64,000 nt of DNA from Paractinoplanes ovalisporus (GTDB lineage Bacteria; Actinomycetota; Actinomycetes; Mycobacteriales; Micromonosporaceae): positions 186,001-250,000 of the forward strand of contig NZ_JAENHP010000014.1 in NCBI RefSeq assembly GCF_016834655.1. The letters run 5' to 3'. A model generated the notes under the pieces. The model made no database searches, was not told where the DNA came from, and saw only the letters and a program-made list of their open reading frames with translations. A program made the position numbers and the translations under genes. Positions 1 to 7,904 of this stretch are shown here, in pieces (the first letter of the stretch is position 1; each line of letters begins with the position of its first letter).

Positions 1-1173
1 GTCGGCCTGCCGACCCTCGACGGTCTTCCGACTCCCGAAATAATGGCGATCTGGGAGGTGGCAGGCGACACGTGGGCGTCAGCCCCCGACGGCGCGCCGC
101 TGGTGCTGATGCGCCCGTTCATGTCGGAGGAGAAGGACAAATATCGCTGGGGCCGCCGCGACTACCTGCGAGAACCTGGCTACGACGTAACCGACAGCAA
201 GATCCGCGAAATGGCCGCCGCTCAGCGTGAGGAGTTGGAGAAGAACTTCTGGGCCGGGAAACAGCTGGCCTACGGGAAAGACGCGCCAGTGGTGGTTCCG
301 GAGGGCGTAGTCGGCATTCGCTTCCGCGGTGGTGACTGGGAGGGCGTTCCGGCCGGCGAATACCACGTCGTCGACCTGATCGCCGAGAAGATCGACCAGG
401 AGCAGCTGGCCCCGTTCACCCTGCAGATCGAGGGCGGGCACGGCACCTTCTGGATCAAGCCGGAGGTGCTGGGCGGCGTCGACGAGTCGGCGGCCGAAGC
501 GGCGGCCGAAGCGGGGCTGAACAGGCCGGTCCCGGTCGCCACGATCATGGCCGCGTTTCAGGCGGCGCCGCAGAGCTGGGCGCAGTACCTGCCGCAAGAC
601 AAACTGCTGTCCAACGGCCCGGAGCTGCACTACGTGACAAACGAGCAGATGGGCGCCGCCAACGTCGTCGAGCGCATGCCCACCGATGACGAGGTGCGGC
701 GAGCGGCTGCCGCAAGGGATCAGCGCTACGTCGACGGTTTGCAGGACCCGGGCGTCCGGCTCGGGAACGACATCCTCGTCAATGCCGGCCATCAGGGTAT
801 AGGCGTCGAGTATCACGAGGCCTTGCACTGGTTCAGCCATACCGCCGTACGCACGGTGCTGGGCTGGCATTTCAACGAAGGCACCACCGAGTACTTCACC
901 CGCAAGCTGCTCGCCGAACCGGGCCTGGCCAACACCGTGAGGCGCGACCAGGACCAGTATCGGAACCAGATCGCCGGCGTGACCGGCCTGATCGAGCATC
1001 ACATCGTCTCCGAGGCCCAGCTGGCCGCGGCGTACTTCTCGGGTGAGGTCGGTCCGTTGTTCCAGCAGTTCAGTGTGCACACGGAAGATTCGCTGAGCTT
1101 GCAGGCATACGCGGCGAACCTGGGCCGTAACAGCGGCGCCGCCCAGGAGGTGCTCGGCAACCTGCTGGGCTGA
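1..1173 (+). CDS. Zincin-like metalloprotease domain protein, C-terminal part (5' end outside window)
   Basis: The reading frame is already open at base 1, so the visible 390 or so codons are the C-terminal part of a longer protein; the ATG at 43 is probably internal. Near the middle the protein reads EYHEALHWF, an HExxH zinc motif (HEALH), followed about 20 residues later by NEGTTEYF, which could supply the glutamate third ligand of a gluzincin. Alanine- and glutamate-rich linkers precede this domain. Family knowledge suggests a zinc peptidase fold, as found in large polymorphic or secreted actinobacterial proteins, but the N-terminal domains that would decide its role are not visible. Substrate unknown. 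Confidence 0.6.
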   Translation, partial: VGLPTLDGLPTPEIMAIWEVAGDTWASAPDGAPLVLMRPFMSEEKDKYRWGRRDYLREPGYDVTDSKIREMAAAQREELEKNFWAGKQLAYGKDAPVVVPEGVVGIRFRGGDWEGVPAGEYHVVDLIAEKIDQEQLAPFTLQIEGGHGTFWIKPEVLGGVDESAAEAAAEAGLNRPVPVATIMAAFQAAPQSWAQYLPQDKLLSNGPELHYVTNEQMGAANVVERMPTDDEVRRAAAARDQRYVDGLQDPGVRLGNDILVNAGHQGIGVEYHEALHWFSHTAVRTVLGWHFNEGTTEYFTRKLLAEPGLANTVRRDQDQYRNQIAGVTGLIEHHIVSEAQLAAAYFSGEVGPLFQQFSVHTEDSLSLQAYAANLGRNSGAAQEVLGNLLG

Positions 1174-1295
1174 TCCGTAATCCACACCTGGTGGCGTACC
1201 GGCGACCGGCTCTCAGCCAGGTTGATATGACGCGTCCCGGTGTGGGCGCATGGCCGCCCTCTCCGGAGCGCCGGTGCTGCCCGTCTCGAATCCCG

Positions 1296-2351
1296 CTACT
1301 GTTTCAGGGCCTTCGCCACCGCTGCCGATAGGTTCCGGATGTCGCCCGGAGTGGTGTCGAAGCTGGTCATCCAGCGGGCCTGCGTGCCGGATCCGGCCCA
1401 GTCATAGAAATGAAACTGCTGGTGCAGGACGGCCGAAGCGGGTTCGGGGAGGGAGACGAACACGGCGTTCATCTGCACCGGATACAGCACGTCCAGGCCG
1501 GGAAGGCCGCGGATCCGCTCGTGCAGCAACGTCGCCATCGTGTTGGCGTGGGTGGCGTTGCGCAGCCACAGGTCGCCCTCGAACAGGGCGAGCAACTGGG
1601 CGGAGATGAAACGCATCTTCGAGGCCAGCTGCATCGACGACTTGCGCAGCCGATGGACGCCGCGACCGGCGGCCGGGTTGAGGATCACGACGGCTTCGCC
1701 GAGGAGCATGCCGTTCTTGGTCCCGCCCAAGGAGAGCACGTCGACCCCGGCGTCGGTGGTGAGCGCCCGCAGCGGCAGGCCGAGGTGGGCGGCGGCGTTG
1801 GCCAGACGAGCGCCGTCCAGGTGGACCAGCATGTTGCGGGCGTGGCCGAACTCGGCGATGGCGCGGATCTCGTCCGGGGTGTAGACGGTGCCCAGCTCGG
1901 TGCCCTGGGCCAGGGAGATCACCTGCGGCTGCGCGCGGTGCTCGTCGTCGAAGTCCCGGGCCTCGCGCCGGATCGCGTCGATGGTCAGTTTGCCGTCGAG
2001 GGCCGGGACGGTGAGGAGCTTGAGGCCGGCGACCTTCTCGGGGGCTCCGCCCTCGTCGACGTGGAGGTGGGCGCTCTCGGCGCAGATGACGGCGGCCCAG
2101 CGGTCGCAGGCGGCCTGGAGAGCGAGCACATTGGCGCCGGTGCCGGTGAGCACCGGGTACGCCCGCGCCTCCGGGCCGAAGTGGCGACGGCACACCTCCT
2201 GCAGACGCTCGGTGTAGACGTCACCGCCGTAGCTGACCTGGTGGCCGCCGTTGGCGGCGGCGAGGGCGGCCAGAATCTCGGGGTGGACGCCGGAATAGTT
2301 GTCGCTGGCGAATCCGCGGAGGTCCGCGTCGTGCATCGTCACGCCTCTCAT
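1296..2351 (-). CDS. ltaE: Low-specificity L-threonine aldolase (PLP enzyme)
   Basis: PLP-dependent fold-type I enzyme that would cleave L-threonine or L-allo-threonine to glycine and acetaldehyde in the cytosol. The N-terminus FASDNYSGVHPEI, the central HLDGARLANAA segment and the SLGGTKNGM segment carrying the Schiff-base lysine are typical of beta-eliminating lyases of the threonine aldolase family. The length of 351 aa is normal. The ATG at 2351 has GGAG 8 nt upstream; an in-frame ATG at 2336, preceded by GAGAGG, is an equally good start. It stands alone, with decayed genes upstream. Confidence 0.9.
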   Translation of the reverse strand: MRGVTMHDADLRGFASDNYSGVHPEILAALAAANGGHQVSYGGDVYTERLQEVCRRHFGPEARAYPVLTGTGANVLALQAACDRWAAVICAESAHLHVDEGGAPEKVAGLKLLTVPALDGKLTIDAIRREARDFDDEHRAQPQVISLAQGTELGTVYTPDEIRAIAEFGHARNMLVHLDGARLANAAAHLGLPLRALTTDAGVDVLSLGGTKNGMLLGEAVVILNPAAGRGVHRLRKSSMQLASKMRFISAQLLALFEGDLWLRNATHANTMATLLHERIRGLPGLDVLYPVQMNAVFVSLPEPASAVLHQQFHFYDWAGSGTQARWMTSFDTTPGDIRNLSAAVAKALKQ

Positions 2352-2374
2352 TCTGGGTCTCCGCGACCCCGGTT

Positions 2375-2492
2375 TCAGCGACGGCCGGATTCCCAGTCGG
2401 CCGGCACACCGCGCAGCGGCTTCCAGCCGACCGGCTCGTAGACGCTGAACCCGGCCCGGACGTAGGGCCCGCGCGACAGGAGGTTGCGGCCC
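2375..2492 (-). other. Short C-terminal gene fragment, unidentified
   Basis: Minus-strand open stretch ending in TGA at 2375-2377, immediately after the stop of the aldo/keto reductase remnant. The translation (around GPYVRAGFSVYEPVGWKPL) looks protein-like and could be the tail of an acetyltransferase or similar enzyme, but it has no start codon or RBS. It is more decay debris between threonine aldolase and the reductase remnant. Confidence 0.25.
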
Positions 2493-2494
2493 TT

Positions 2495-2860
2495 CTAGTT
2501 GAGCTGGTCGAGTGCGGCGATCTCGGTGCTGGTCAGGGTGACGCGGGCGGCCGCGAGGTTGTCGGCCAGGTGGTCGGCGCGCGAGGTTCCGGGGATCGGC
2601 ACCATGGCCGGCGGGCCAGACCTTCCGGGTACGGGTGCAGCGCCTCGCGGATCAGTTCCTCCGCGACCGCGGGGCCGTAGGAATCGGCCGTGTCGATGAA
2701 GTCGACCCCGGACGCGACCGCCAGCCGGAGCACCCGGATCGCCTCGTCGTGGTCGCGCGGCGGCCCCCAGATGCCGGGACCGGGCAGGCGCATGGTGCCG
2801 AACCCGAGCCGGTGCACGGTCAGGTCACCGCCGATGGCGATGGTGCGGGCGGCGGTCGGG
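2495..2860 (-). pseudogene. Aldo/keto reductase remnant (internal deletion plus frameshift)
   Basis: The N-terminal part reads HRLGFGTMRLPG followed by GVDFIDTADSYG, the first strands and catalytic-Asp region of an aldo/keto reductase. After about 75 residues it jumps, in another frame, to the family C-terminus (VPIPGTSRADHLADNL, ending at the TAG at 2495). Roughly 180 residues, including the catalytic Tyr, Lys and His region, are missing. The gene cannot make an active oxidoreductase. It was probably divergent from the LysR-type regulator whose fragment lies next to it. Confidence 0.75.
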
Positions 2861-2873
2861 GCGGAGCGGAACG

Positions 2874-3070
2874 GCCTGCGGGGCAGCCTGACGTTCGGCA
2901 CCCTGCACAGCATCAGCAGCGTCGACGTGCCGGCGCTGGCCGGTGACTTCCACCGCCGCCACCCCGGCGTACGCCTCCGGGTCGAGATCTCGGCGCGCGG
3001 CGCGGCCGGGCACGCCGAACGGCTGATCGAGCTCCTCCCGGCCTACATCCGCACCGACACCCCCTTCTGA
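2874..3070 (+). pseudogene. LysR-type regulator fragment (effector-binding domain only)
   Basis: The plus-strand frame reads GSLTFGTLHSISSVDVPALA then FHRRHPGVRLRVEIS, the start of a LysR substrate-binding domain (periplasmic-binding-protein fold). The N-terminal helix-turn-helix of about 90 residues is absent, and the fragment ends after about 65 residues at a TGA. With the adjacent reductase remnant it looks like a former divergent LysR-AKR pair collapsed by deletions. Confidence 0.6.
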
Positions 3071-3164
3071 CCAGACCCGGCGAGCTGACCGGCAAAACGC
3101 CGGGCGTTGCCCTGCGGTGTTATGGTCCCCAAGTCAACTAGTCCACTACATGATTGGTGCTTTC

Positions 3165-3566
3165 GTGATCTTCCGGATCGACCGACGAACCGGGATCGCC
3201 GTGTACGCGCAGCTGATGCAGCAGGTCCGTCAGGCGATCCGGATGGGTCGGCTGGCGCCCGGGGACCGGCTTCCCACCGCTCGCGAGGTCTCCGAGCAGA
3301 CCGGCATCAATCCCAACACCGTCCTGAAGGCCTATCGGGAGCTGGAGACGGCGGGGCTCGTCGAGGCGAGGCAGGGCTCCGGCACGTTCGTACGCGAGCA
3401 TCTGACCCCGCTGCCAGACAGCGTCGAGGTGCTACGACGTGAACTGGCGGGCTGGGCGGTCCGCGCCCACGCGGCCGGATTGGACGTCTCCGACATGCAG
3501 GCACTGATCGCTGAGGTAGCGGCTGGAACGGCGCCAGGTGCGCAGGGAGAACGCCGTGTCGGCTGA
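3165..3566 (+). CDS. GntR-family transcriptional regulator (YtrA type)
   Basis: Short GntR regulator of 133 aa: a winged helix (VYAQLMQQVRQAIRMGRLAPG through INPNTVLKAYRELETAGLV) followed by a short C-terminal helical tail, as in the YtrA subfamily that represses linked ABC transporter operons. The GTG at 3165 gives the usual N-terminus MIFRIDR; an upstream ATG at 3150 is possible. The TGA at 3564-3566 overlaps the start of the ATPase gene, so the two are translationally coupled. The upstream sequence AACTAGT at 3136-3142 could be part of an autoregulatory operator. Confidence 0.88.
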   Translation: MIFRIDRRTGIAVYAQLMQQVRQAIRMGRLAPGDRLPTAREVSEQTGINPNTVLKAYRELETAGLVEARQGSGTFVREHLTPLPDSVEVLRRELAGWAVRAHAAGLDVSDMQALIAEVAAGTAPGAQGERRVG

Positions 3567-4440
3567 CCGTGTGCCGGCGCTCGAGGTCACCGGGCTCACC
3601 CACGGCTTCGGAGGGCGGCGCGCGCTGGACGGCTGCTCGTTCACGGTGCCCGAGGGTGCCGTCACGGCGCTGGTCGGGCGGAACGGCGCCGGCAAGAGCA
3701 CGCTGATGCGGGCCGCGGCCGGTCTGATGCAGCCGGACGGCGGTGCGGTGCGGGTGTTCGGCAACCCCGCTGGGGACGCCACACTGACCCGGATCGGATA
3801 CGTGGCCCAGCAGCCGTCGCTGTACCCGATGCTGACCGTCGCACAGACGCTGGCTCTCGGGCACCGGCTGAATCCGCGCTGGGACACCGCCTACGCGCAT
3901 CGGCTCGCCGACAACGCGGCGATGCCGACCCGGGCCCGGGTGGGCGCCCTGGCCCCCGGACACCGGACCCGCCTCGCCCTGATCATGGCCCTCGCCAAAC
4001 GGCCCGGCCTACTTCTGCTGGACGAACCGCTGGCGCCGCTCGACCCGGTGGCCCGCGCCGAAGTAACCGGAATCCTGATGGCCGACGTCGCCGACCACGG
4101 CACGACCGTTTTGCTGTCGTCGCACGTGATCGCCGACATCGAGGGTGTCTGCGACCACGTGGTGGTCATGACCGGCGGACAGGTCCGCCTCGCCACCGAG
4201 GTGGCCCCGGCACTGGACCAGCACCTGGTCGTGGTGGGCGCCGGGAACGAACTCGACGCGCTCGGCGACACGGAGATCGTCACGGCTCGTACCGCCGGCC
4301 GCGACGTCACCGCTCTGGTCCGAGCGGCCGAACCTCTCCCGGACGGCGTCCTCGCCTGGCACCGGCCGACATTGGAGGAACTGCTCCTGGGCTACCTGCG
4401 CGTAGCCGGCCCGGAATCCCCACGGAAGGTGACCACATGA
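3556..4440 (+). CDS. ABC transporter ATP-binding protein
   Basis: Nucleotide-binding subunit of an ABC exporter. It shows Walker A GRNGAGKST, a degenerate signature around LAPGHRTRLAL, Walker B LLLLDEPLAPLDP and the H-loop LLSSHVIADI. The start is taken as GTG 3556, preceded by GGGAGA, inside the end of the GntR gene. The stop overlaps the start of the permease at 4437, so GntR, ATPase and permease form one tightly coupled operon. The YtrA-type arrangement suggests export of a drug, peptide or cell-envelope stress agent; the substrate is not readable from sequence. Confidence 0.9.
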   Translation: MSADRVPALEVTGLTHGFGGRRALDGCSFTVPEGAVTALVGRNGAGKSTLMRAAAGLMQPDGGAVRVFGNPAGDATLTRIGYVAQQPSLYPMLTVAQTLALGHRLNPRWDTAYAHRLADNAAMPTRARVGALAPGHRTRLALIMALAKRPGLLLLDEPLAPLDPVARAEVTGILMADVADHGTTVLLSSHVIADIEGVCDHVVVMTGGQVRLATEVAPALDQHLVVVGAGNELDALGDTEIVTARTAGRDVTALVRAAEPLPDGVLAWHRPTLEELLLGYLRVAGPESPRKVTT

Positions 4441-5246
4441 CCTGGCTCGCCCTGCGTCTGCTGCGGCCGTACCTGATCGTCGCGGCCGCCCTGAGCGCGA
4501 TCTCGGCGGCATTCATCCTGGTGGCATCGCGCACCATTCAGAGCCGCGCCGACGCGTACGGAATCATCATCGCGGACTACGCACCCGACCGGACGGGTCT
4601 CTGCGAACCGACGGTGACCTGCCTGCCCGCGGGCACCGCCACCAGCCTGGCCCAGGCGACGGCGCTCGTGGCCGCGTTCGTCCCCCTGCTGGTCGGCCTG
4701 ATCCTGGGAGTGCCGCTGTTCGCCCGGGAACGGGAGGACCAGAGCGAAGCCTTCGTCCTCACCCAGTCCGTACCCCGGTCGCGGTGGCTGTTCACCAAAC
4801 TCTTCTGGGCCCTGGCGATCGGCGCCACCGCCACCGCCGTGCTCGCTGTCGCCTTCCGGCTCACCGCCGCCCGGTACACGCTGATCCTCGAGAACGCCGG
4901 CTACTCATGGCTGCAGGAGATCCACCACAACAACGTCGGCCTCATGGTGATGCAGACCGTCTTCATGACCGCCCTGGCCGCCGTGGTCGGGCTGATCACC
5001 GGTCGTACGTTGCGCGCCCTGGTCGTCGCCGTCGCGGCCTGGCCCGTCGCGCTGATCATGGCGCAGATCGGCGGCTTGCTGCTCGGTCTCGCGGCCATGC
5101 TGCTCACCCTCTGGTCCGACTCTCTCTCCACGATTTTCGGAACCCTGGACCAGGACGAGACTGCGACCTTCTCGGCCCTGGTCCTCGCCGTGGGCACCGC
5201 CGTCGTCGTACGCCTCGGGAAGTCCCGCCTTCGGCGTGTTTCCTGA
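4437..5246 (+). CDS. ABC-2 type transporter permease
   Basis: Membrane subunit partner of the preceding ATPase, 269 aa with about six hydrophobic segments. The first is near residues 12-32, followed by an extracytoplasmic loop with two cysteines (GLCEPTVTCLPAG), then a helix followed by the cytoplasmic FAREREDQSEAFVLTQSVPR segment typical of ABC-2 permeases. The ATG overlaps the ATPase stop by 4 nt. The stop lies directly against the stop of the convergent MMPL gene, leaving no room for a separate terminator. Confidence 0.85.
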   Translation: MTWLALRLLRPYLIVAAALSAISAAFILVASRTIQSRADAYGIIIADYAPDRTGLCEPTVTCLPAGTATSLAQATALVAAFVPLLVGLILGVPLFAREREDQSEAFVLTQSVPRSRWLFTKLFWALAIGATATAVLAVAFRLTAARYTLILENAGYSWLQEIHHNNVGLMVMQTVFMTALAAVVGLITGRTLRALVVAVAAWPVALIMAQIGGLLLGLAAMLLTLWSDSLSTIFGTLDQDETATFSALVLAVGTAVVVRLGKSRLRRVS

Positions 5247-7277
5247 TCAAACGGACGCGCGGGCCGGCCGGTTCGCCGGGATGGGGTCGAGGGCAGCGCC
5301 CTCGACGTCGACCCGGGGAACGATCCGGTCCAGCCACCTCGGGAGCCACCAGGCGGCCCGGCCGAACAGGGAGATGGCCGCCGGGACCAGGACGAGCCGC
5401 ACGATGAAGGCGTCGACCAGCACGCCCACGGCCAGGGCGAAAGCGATGGGCCGGGTCACCGGGTCGCCGCCGGCCACACCGCCGCCGAAGACGCCGATCA
5501 TGATGAGGGCGGCGGCGGTGACCACCTTGGCGCCGCGGGCGAAGCCGCCGGTCACGGTCGGCCGGGGTGGAGTGCCGCGGCGGTGCTCCTCATGCATGCC
5601 GGAGACGAGGAACATCTCGTAGTCCATAGAGAGTCCGAAGAGGACACCGATGACGATGGTGGGCAGGAAGCTGAGCAGCGGGCCGGTCGGGTCGACGCCG
5701 AAGACGTCGCCCAGCCAGCCCCACTGGAAGACAGCGACGGTGGCGCCCAGCGCCGCCCCCAGGCTGAGCAGGAAGCTGAGCACCGCCTTGGCCGGGATCA
5801 GCACCGAGCGGAAGACGACCATCAGCAACAGGAACGCGAACCCGGCGACCAGCGCGAGGTAGAGCGGAAGCGCGTGCGCCAAGTGGTCGGAGATGTCGAT
5901 CGCGATGGCGGTCTGGCCGGTCACCAGCAGTGGGACGCCGAGGTCAAGCGACCGCAGGGTCGTCACCAGCTCCGCGGTCGCGGCGTCGGACGGGCCGCCG
6001 GCCGGGACGACGGTGAACAGCACATCGTCGCCGTGCGTGCCCGACGGCAGCACCCGCGCGACCCCCGGCACCCCGGCGATCCGGGCCGCCACCTCGGTCG
6101 CCCGGCCGGCGGCGGGGGCCAGCACCAGCAGCGGGCCGTTGGCGCCGGGGCCAAAGCCGTCGGCGATCAGGTCGTAGGCGCGGCGGTCGGTCGAGGACGC
6201 GGGGTCGTTGCCGTCGTTGGGCAGGCCCAGCCGCATGCTCAGCACCGGCACCGCGAGCACACCCAGCACCAGCACCGAGGCGACCACGGCCGGCCCGCGG
6301 TGGCGGACCAGGAATCCCGCCCAGCGGGGCGCCACCCGTACGGCGGGAAAGATCTTCCGCCCGGTCACCCGGCGACCGGCGAAGCTCAGCAACGCCGGGG
6401 TCAGGGTCAGCGCCAGCAGCATCGCCACCAGCACCGCACCGGCGGCGGCCAGACCCATCTGGGTGAGGAAACCGACGCGGGCGACAGCCAGCCCGGCCAG
6501 CGCGATGATGACGGTGAGCGCGGCGAAGAAGACCGCCGAGCCGGCCGTGCCGACCGCGTGCGCGATCGAGGCCCGTACGTCGGTCGCGCCCTCCCGGAGC
6601 TGGCGGCGGTGCCGGTCGACCAGGAAGAGCGCGTAGTCGATCCCCACCGCCAGCCCGAGCAGGACGGCCAGAGTCGGCGCGACCGAGTTGACCGGAGCAA
6701 AGGCGGTGACGGCGTACAGCCCGGTCAGGGAGACGGCCAGGCCCAGGACAGCGGTCAGCAGCGGCATCCCGGCCGCGGTCAGCGAACCGAACGTGACCAG
6801 CAGGACGATCAGCGCGATGAGCAGGCCGATACCCGGCGAGCTGCCCCCGTGCGGCGCCCCGGCCAGCTCGGACGATTCCTCCACCTGAAGCCCGGCGGCC
6901 CGCGCGGCGGACAGGGCGGGTTCGGGCGCGTGACCGGTCTCGAAGTATCCGATGCGGCCGTCCGGAGACAGGACCGGTTCCGTCCCGAGCGTCCGACCCA
7001 GGGCGGTCAGAGCCGGCCCGTACGTGGTGAGGGTCTGCCCGGCCGGTGCCGCGACCACCACCTTGCCGGCATCGTCGCCACCACCGCCGAACTCCCGGTC
7101 GACCCGGTCGAGCGTCTGCGTCGACTGCAGGCCGGGCAGGGTCAGCTCGTCGGTGAGCGGTTCGGCCAGGCGTACGGCCAAGCCGGTGGTCACCAGCAGC
7201 GCCGCCAGCCAGACGCCGAGCACGAGCCGGCGCCGGCGGGCGCAGAAGGCTCCGATACGAGCCAGTATCACGGCCAT
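5247..7277 (-). CDS. MMPL-family RND transporter
   Basis: Integral membrane transporter of the MMPL (RND-like) superfamily, about 676 aa with two repeated halves. Each half has a large extracytoplasmic loop followed by a bundle of helices. Both characteristic motifs are present: GIDYALFLVDRHRR in the first half and SMDYEMFLVSGMHEE in the second, whose buried acidic and tyrosine residues relay protons. The ATG at 7277, with AAGGACC upstream, fits better than a distal ATG at 7367. Such proteins export lipids or hydrophobic metabolites; the substrate is unknown. Confidence 0.9.
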   Translation of the reverse strand: MAVILARIGAFCARRRRLVLGVWLAALLVTTGLAVRLAEPLTDELTLPGLQSTQTLDRVDREFGGGGDDAGKVVVAAPAGQTLTTYGPALTALGRTLGTEPVLSPDGRIGYFETGHAPEPALSAARAAGLQVEESSELAGAPHGGSSPGIGLLIALIVLLVTFGSLTAAGMPLLTAVLGLAVSLTGLYAVTAFAPVNSVAPTLAVLLGLAVGIDYALFLVDRHRRQLREGATDVRASIAHAVGTAGSAVFFAALTVIIALAGLAVARVGFLTQMGLAAAGAVLVAMLLALTLTPALLSFAGRRVTGRKIFPAVRVAPRWAGFLVRHRGPAVVASVLVLGVLAVPVLSMRLGLPNDGNDPASSTDRRAYDLIADGFGPGANGPLLVLAPAAGRATEVAARIAGVPGVARVLPSGTHGDDVLFTVVPAGGPSDAATAELVTTLRSLDLGVPLLVTGQTAIAIDISDHLAHALPLYLALVAGFAFLLLMVVFRSVLIPAKAVLSFLLSLGAALGATVAVFQWGWLGDVFGVDPTGPLLSFLPTIVIGVLFGLSMDYEMFLVSGMHEEHRRGTPPRPTVTGGFARGAKVVTAAALIMIGVFGGGVAGGDPVTRPIAFALAVGVLVDAFIVRLVLVPAAISLFGRAAWWLPRWLDRIVPRVDVEGAALDPIPANRPARASV

Positions 7278-7361
7278 TCCCGCGGTCCTTCCCTCGAAGA
7301 TGTCGCCGTCGATGCTCGGCTCGAGCGCTCGTCGACAACACCAACCAGGGGTGTCCACAAC

Positions 7362-7379
7362 TACCACCCGTGGGTGGTA
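7362..7379. promoter_or_regulatory. Palindromic operator candidate between divergent genes
   Basis: TACCACCCGTGGGTGGTA is a perfect palindrome, 8-bp arms with a 2-bp centre. It lies in the 135-bp gap between the MMPL gene (minus) and the DUF1453-type gene (plus), 34 bp upstream of the latter. It could bind a dimeric regulator controlling one or both; no regulator gene survives next to it. Confidence 0.5.
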
Positions 7380-7412
7380 CTGGCGCGGGCTCCACCGGCC
7401 GATGCTCGGTTC

Positions 7413-7904
7413 ATGACTTCGACCACCCTGATCAACGCGCTCATCGGCCTGGCCCTGGTGACCTGGATCTGCTCGCGGCAGCTGCGCTGGCGGGCTGCCG
7501 ACCCCGCGAAGATGTTCAAGCTGCCGATCGTTCTCGGCATCGTCGGCCTGGTGTCGATGTCGCGGGAGGCCACCACGATCAAGCCGATCGACGTTGCCGT
7601 GCTGGGCGTCTCGGCGGTGCTGGCGCTGGCCTCGGGTGCGGTCATGGGCCGGATCGCGCGCTTCCGGCCATCACCCACCGATTCCCGTACGGTCGAGACC
7701 CGCACCGGATGGGCCGGCGTCGGCATCTGGGCCGCTCTGATCGCGGTACGGGTGATCATCGACGTCATCGGCCACCGGATGGGCTCCGAGATGGCCGTGG
7801 CCACCGGCTCGATCCTGCTCGTCCTCGCGATCAACCGGATCGCCGGCGCCCTGGTGATCTCGGCGCGGCTGCCCCACCGCGTACCGGCGATGGCGGGAAG
7901 ATAG
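7413..7904 (+). CDS. DUF1453-like integral membrane protein
   Basis: 163-aa protein with about four or five hydrophobic segments and short basic loops (SRQLRWR, MGRIARFRPS), resembling DUF1453/CcdC-like membrane proteins. The ATG at 7413 is the first after the divergent promoter region. The gene ends 5 bp before the truncated histidine kinase, so the two were probably co-transcribed. Such small membrane proteins commonly sit beside LuxR-class two-component systems in actinobacteria; the function is unknown. Confidence 0.7.
   Translation: MTSTTLINALIGLALVTWICSRQLRWRAADPAKMFKLPIVLGIVGLVSMSREATTIKPIDVAVLGVSAVLALASGAVMGRIARFRPSPTDSRTVETRTGWAGVGIWAALIAVRVIIDVIGHRMGSEMAVATGSILLVLAINRIAGALVISARLPHRVPAMAGR

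Noticed and set aside
5583..7412. Long plus-strand open frame running opposite the MMPL gene into the DUF1453 gene
   Set aside because: Its first 610 residues are Gln/Arg/Gly-rich antisense of MMPL; only the part from ATG 7413 has membrane-protein character.
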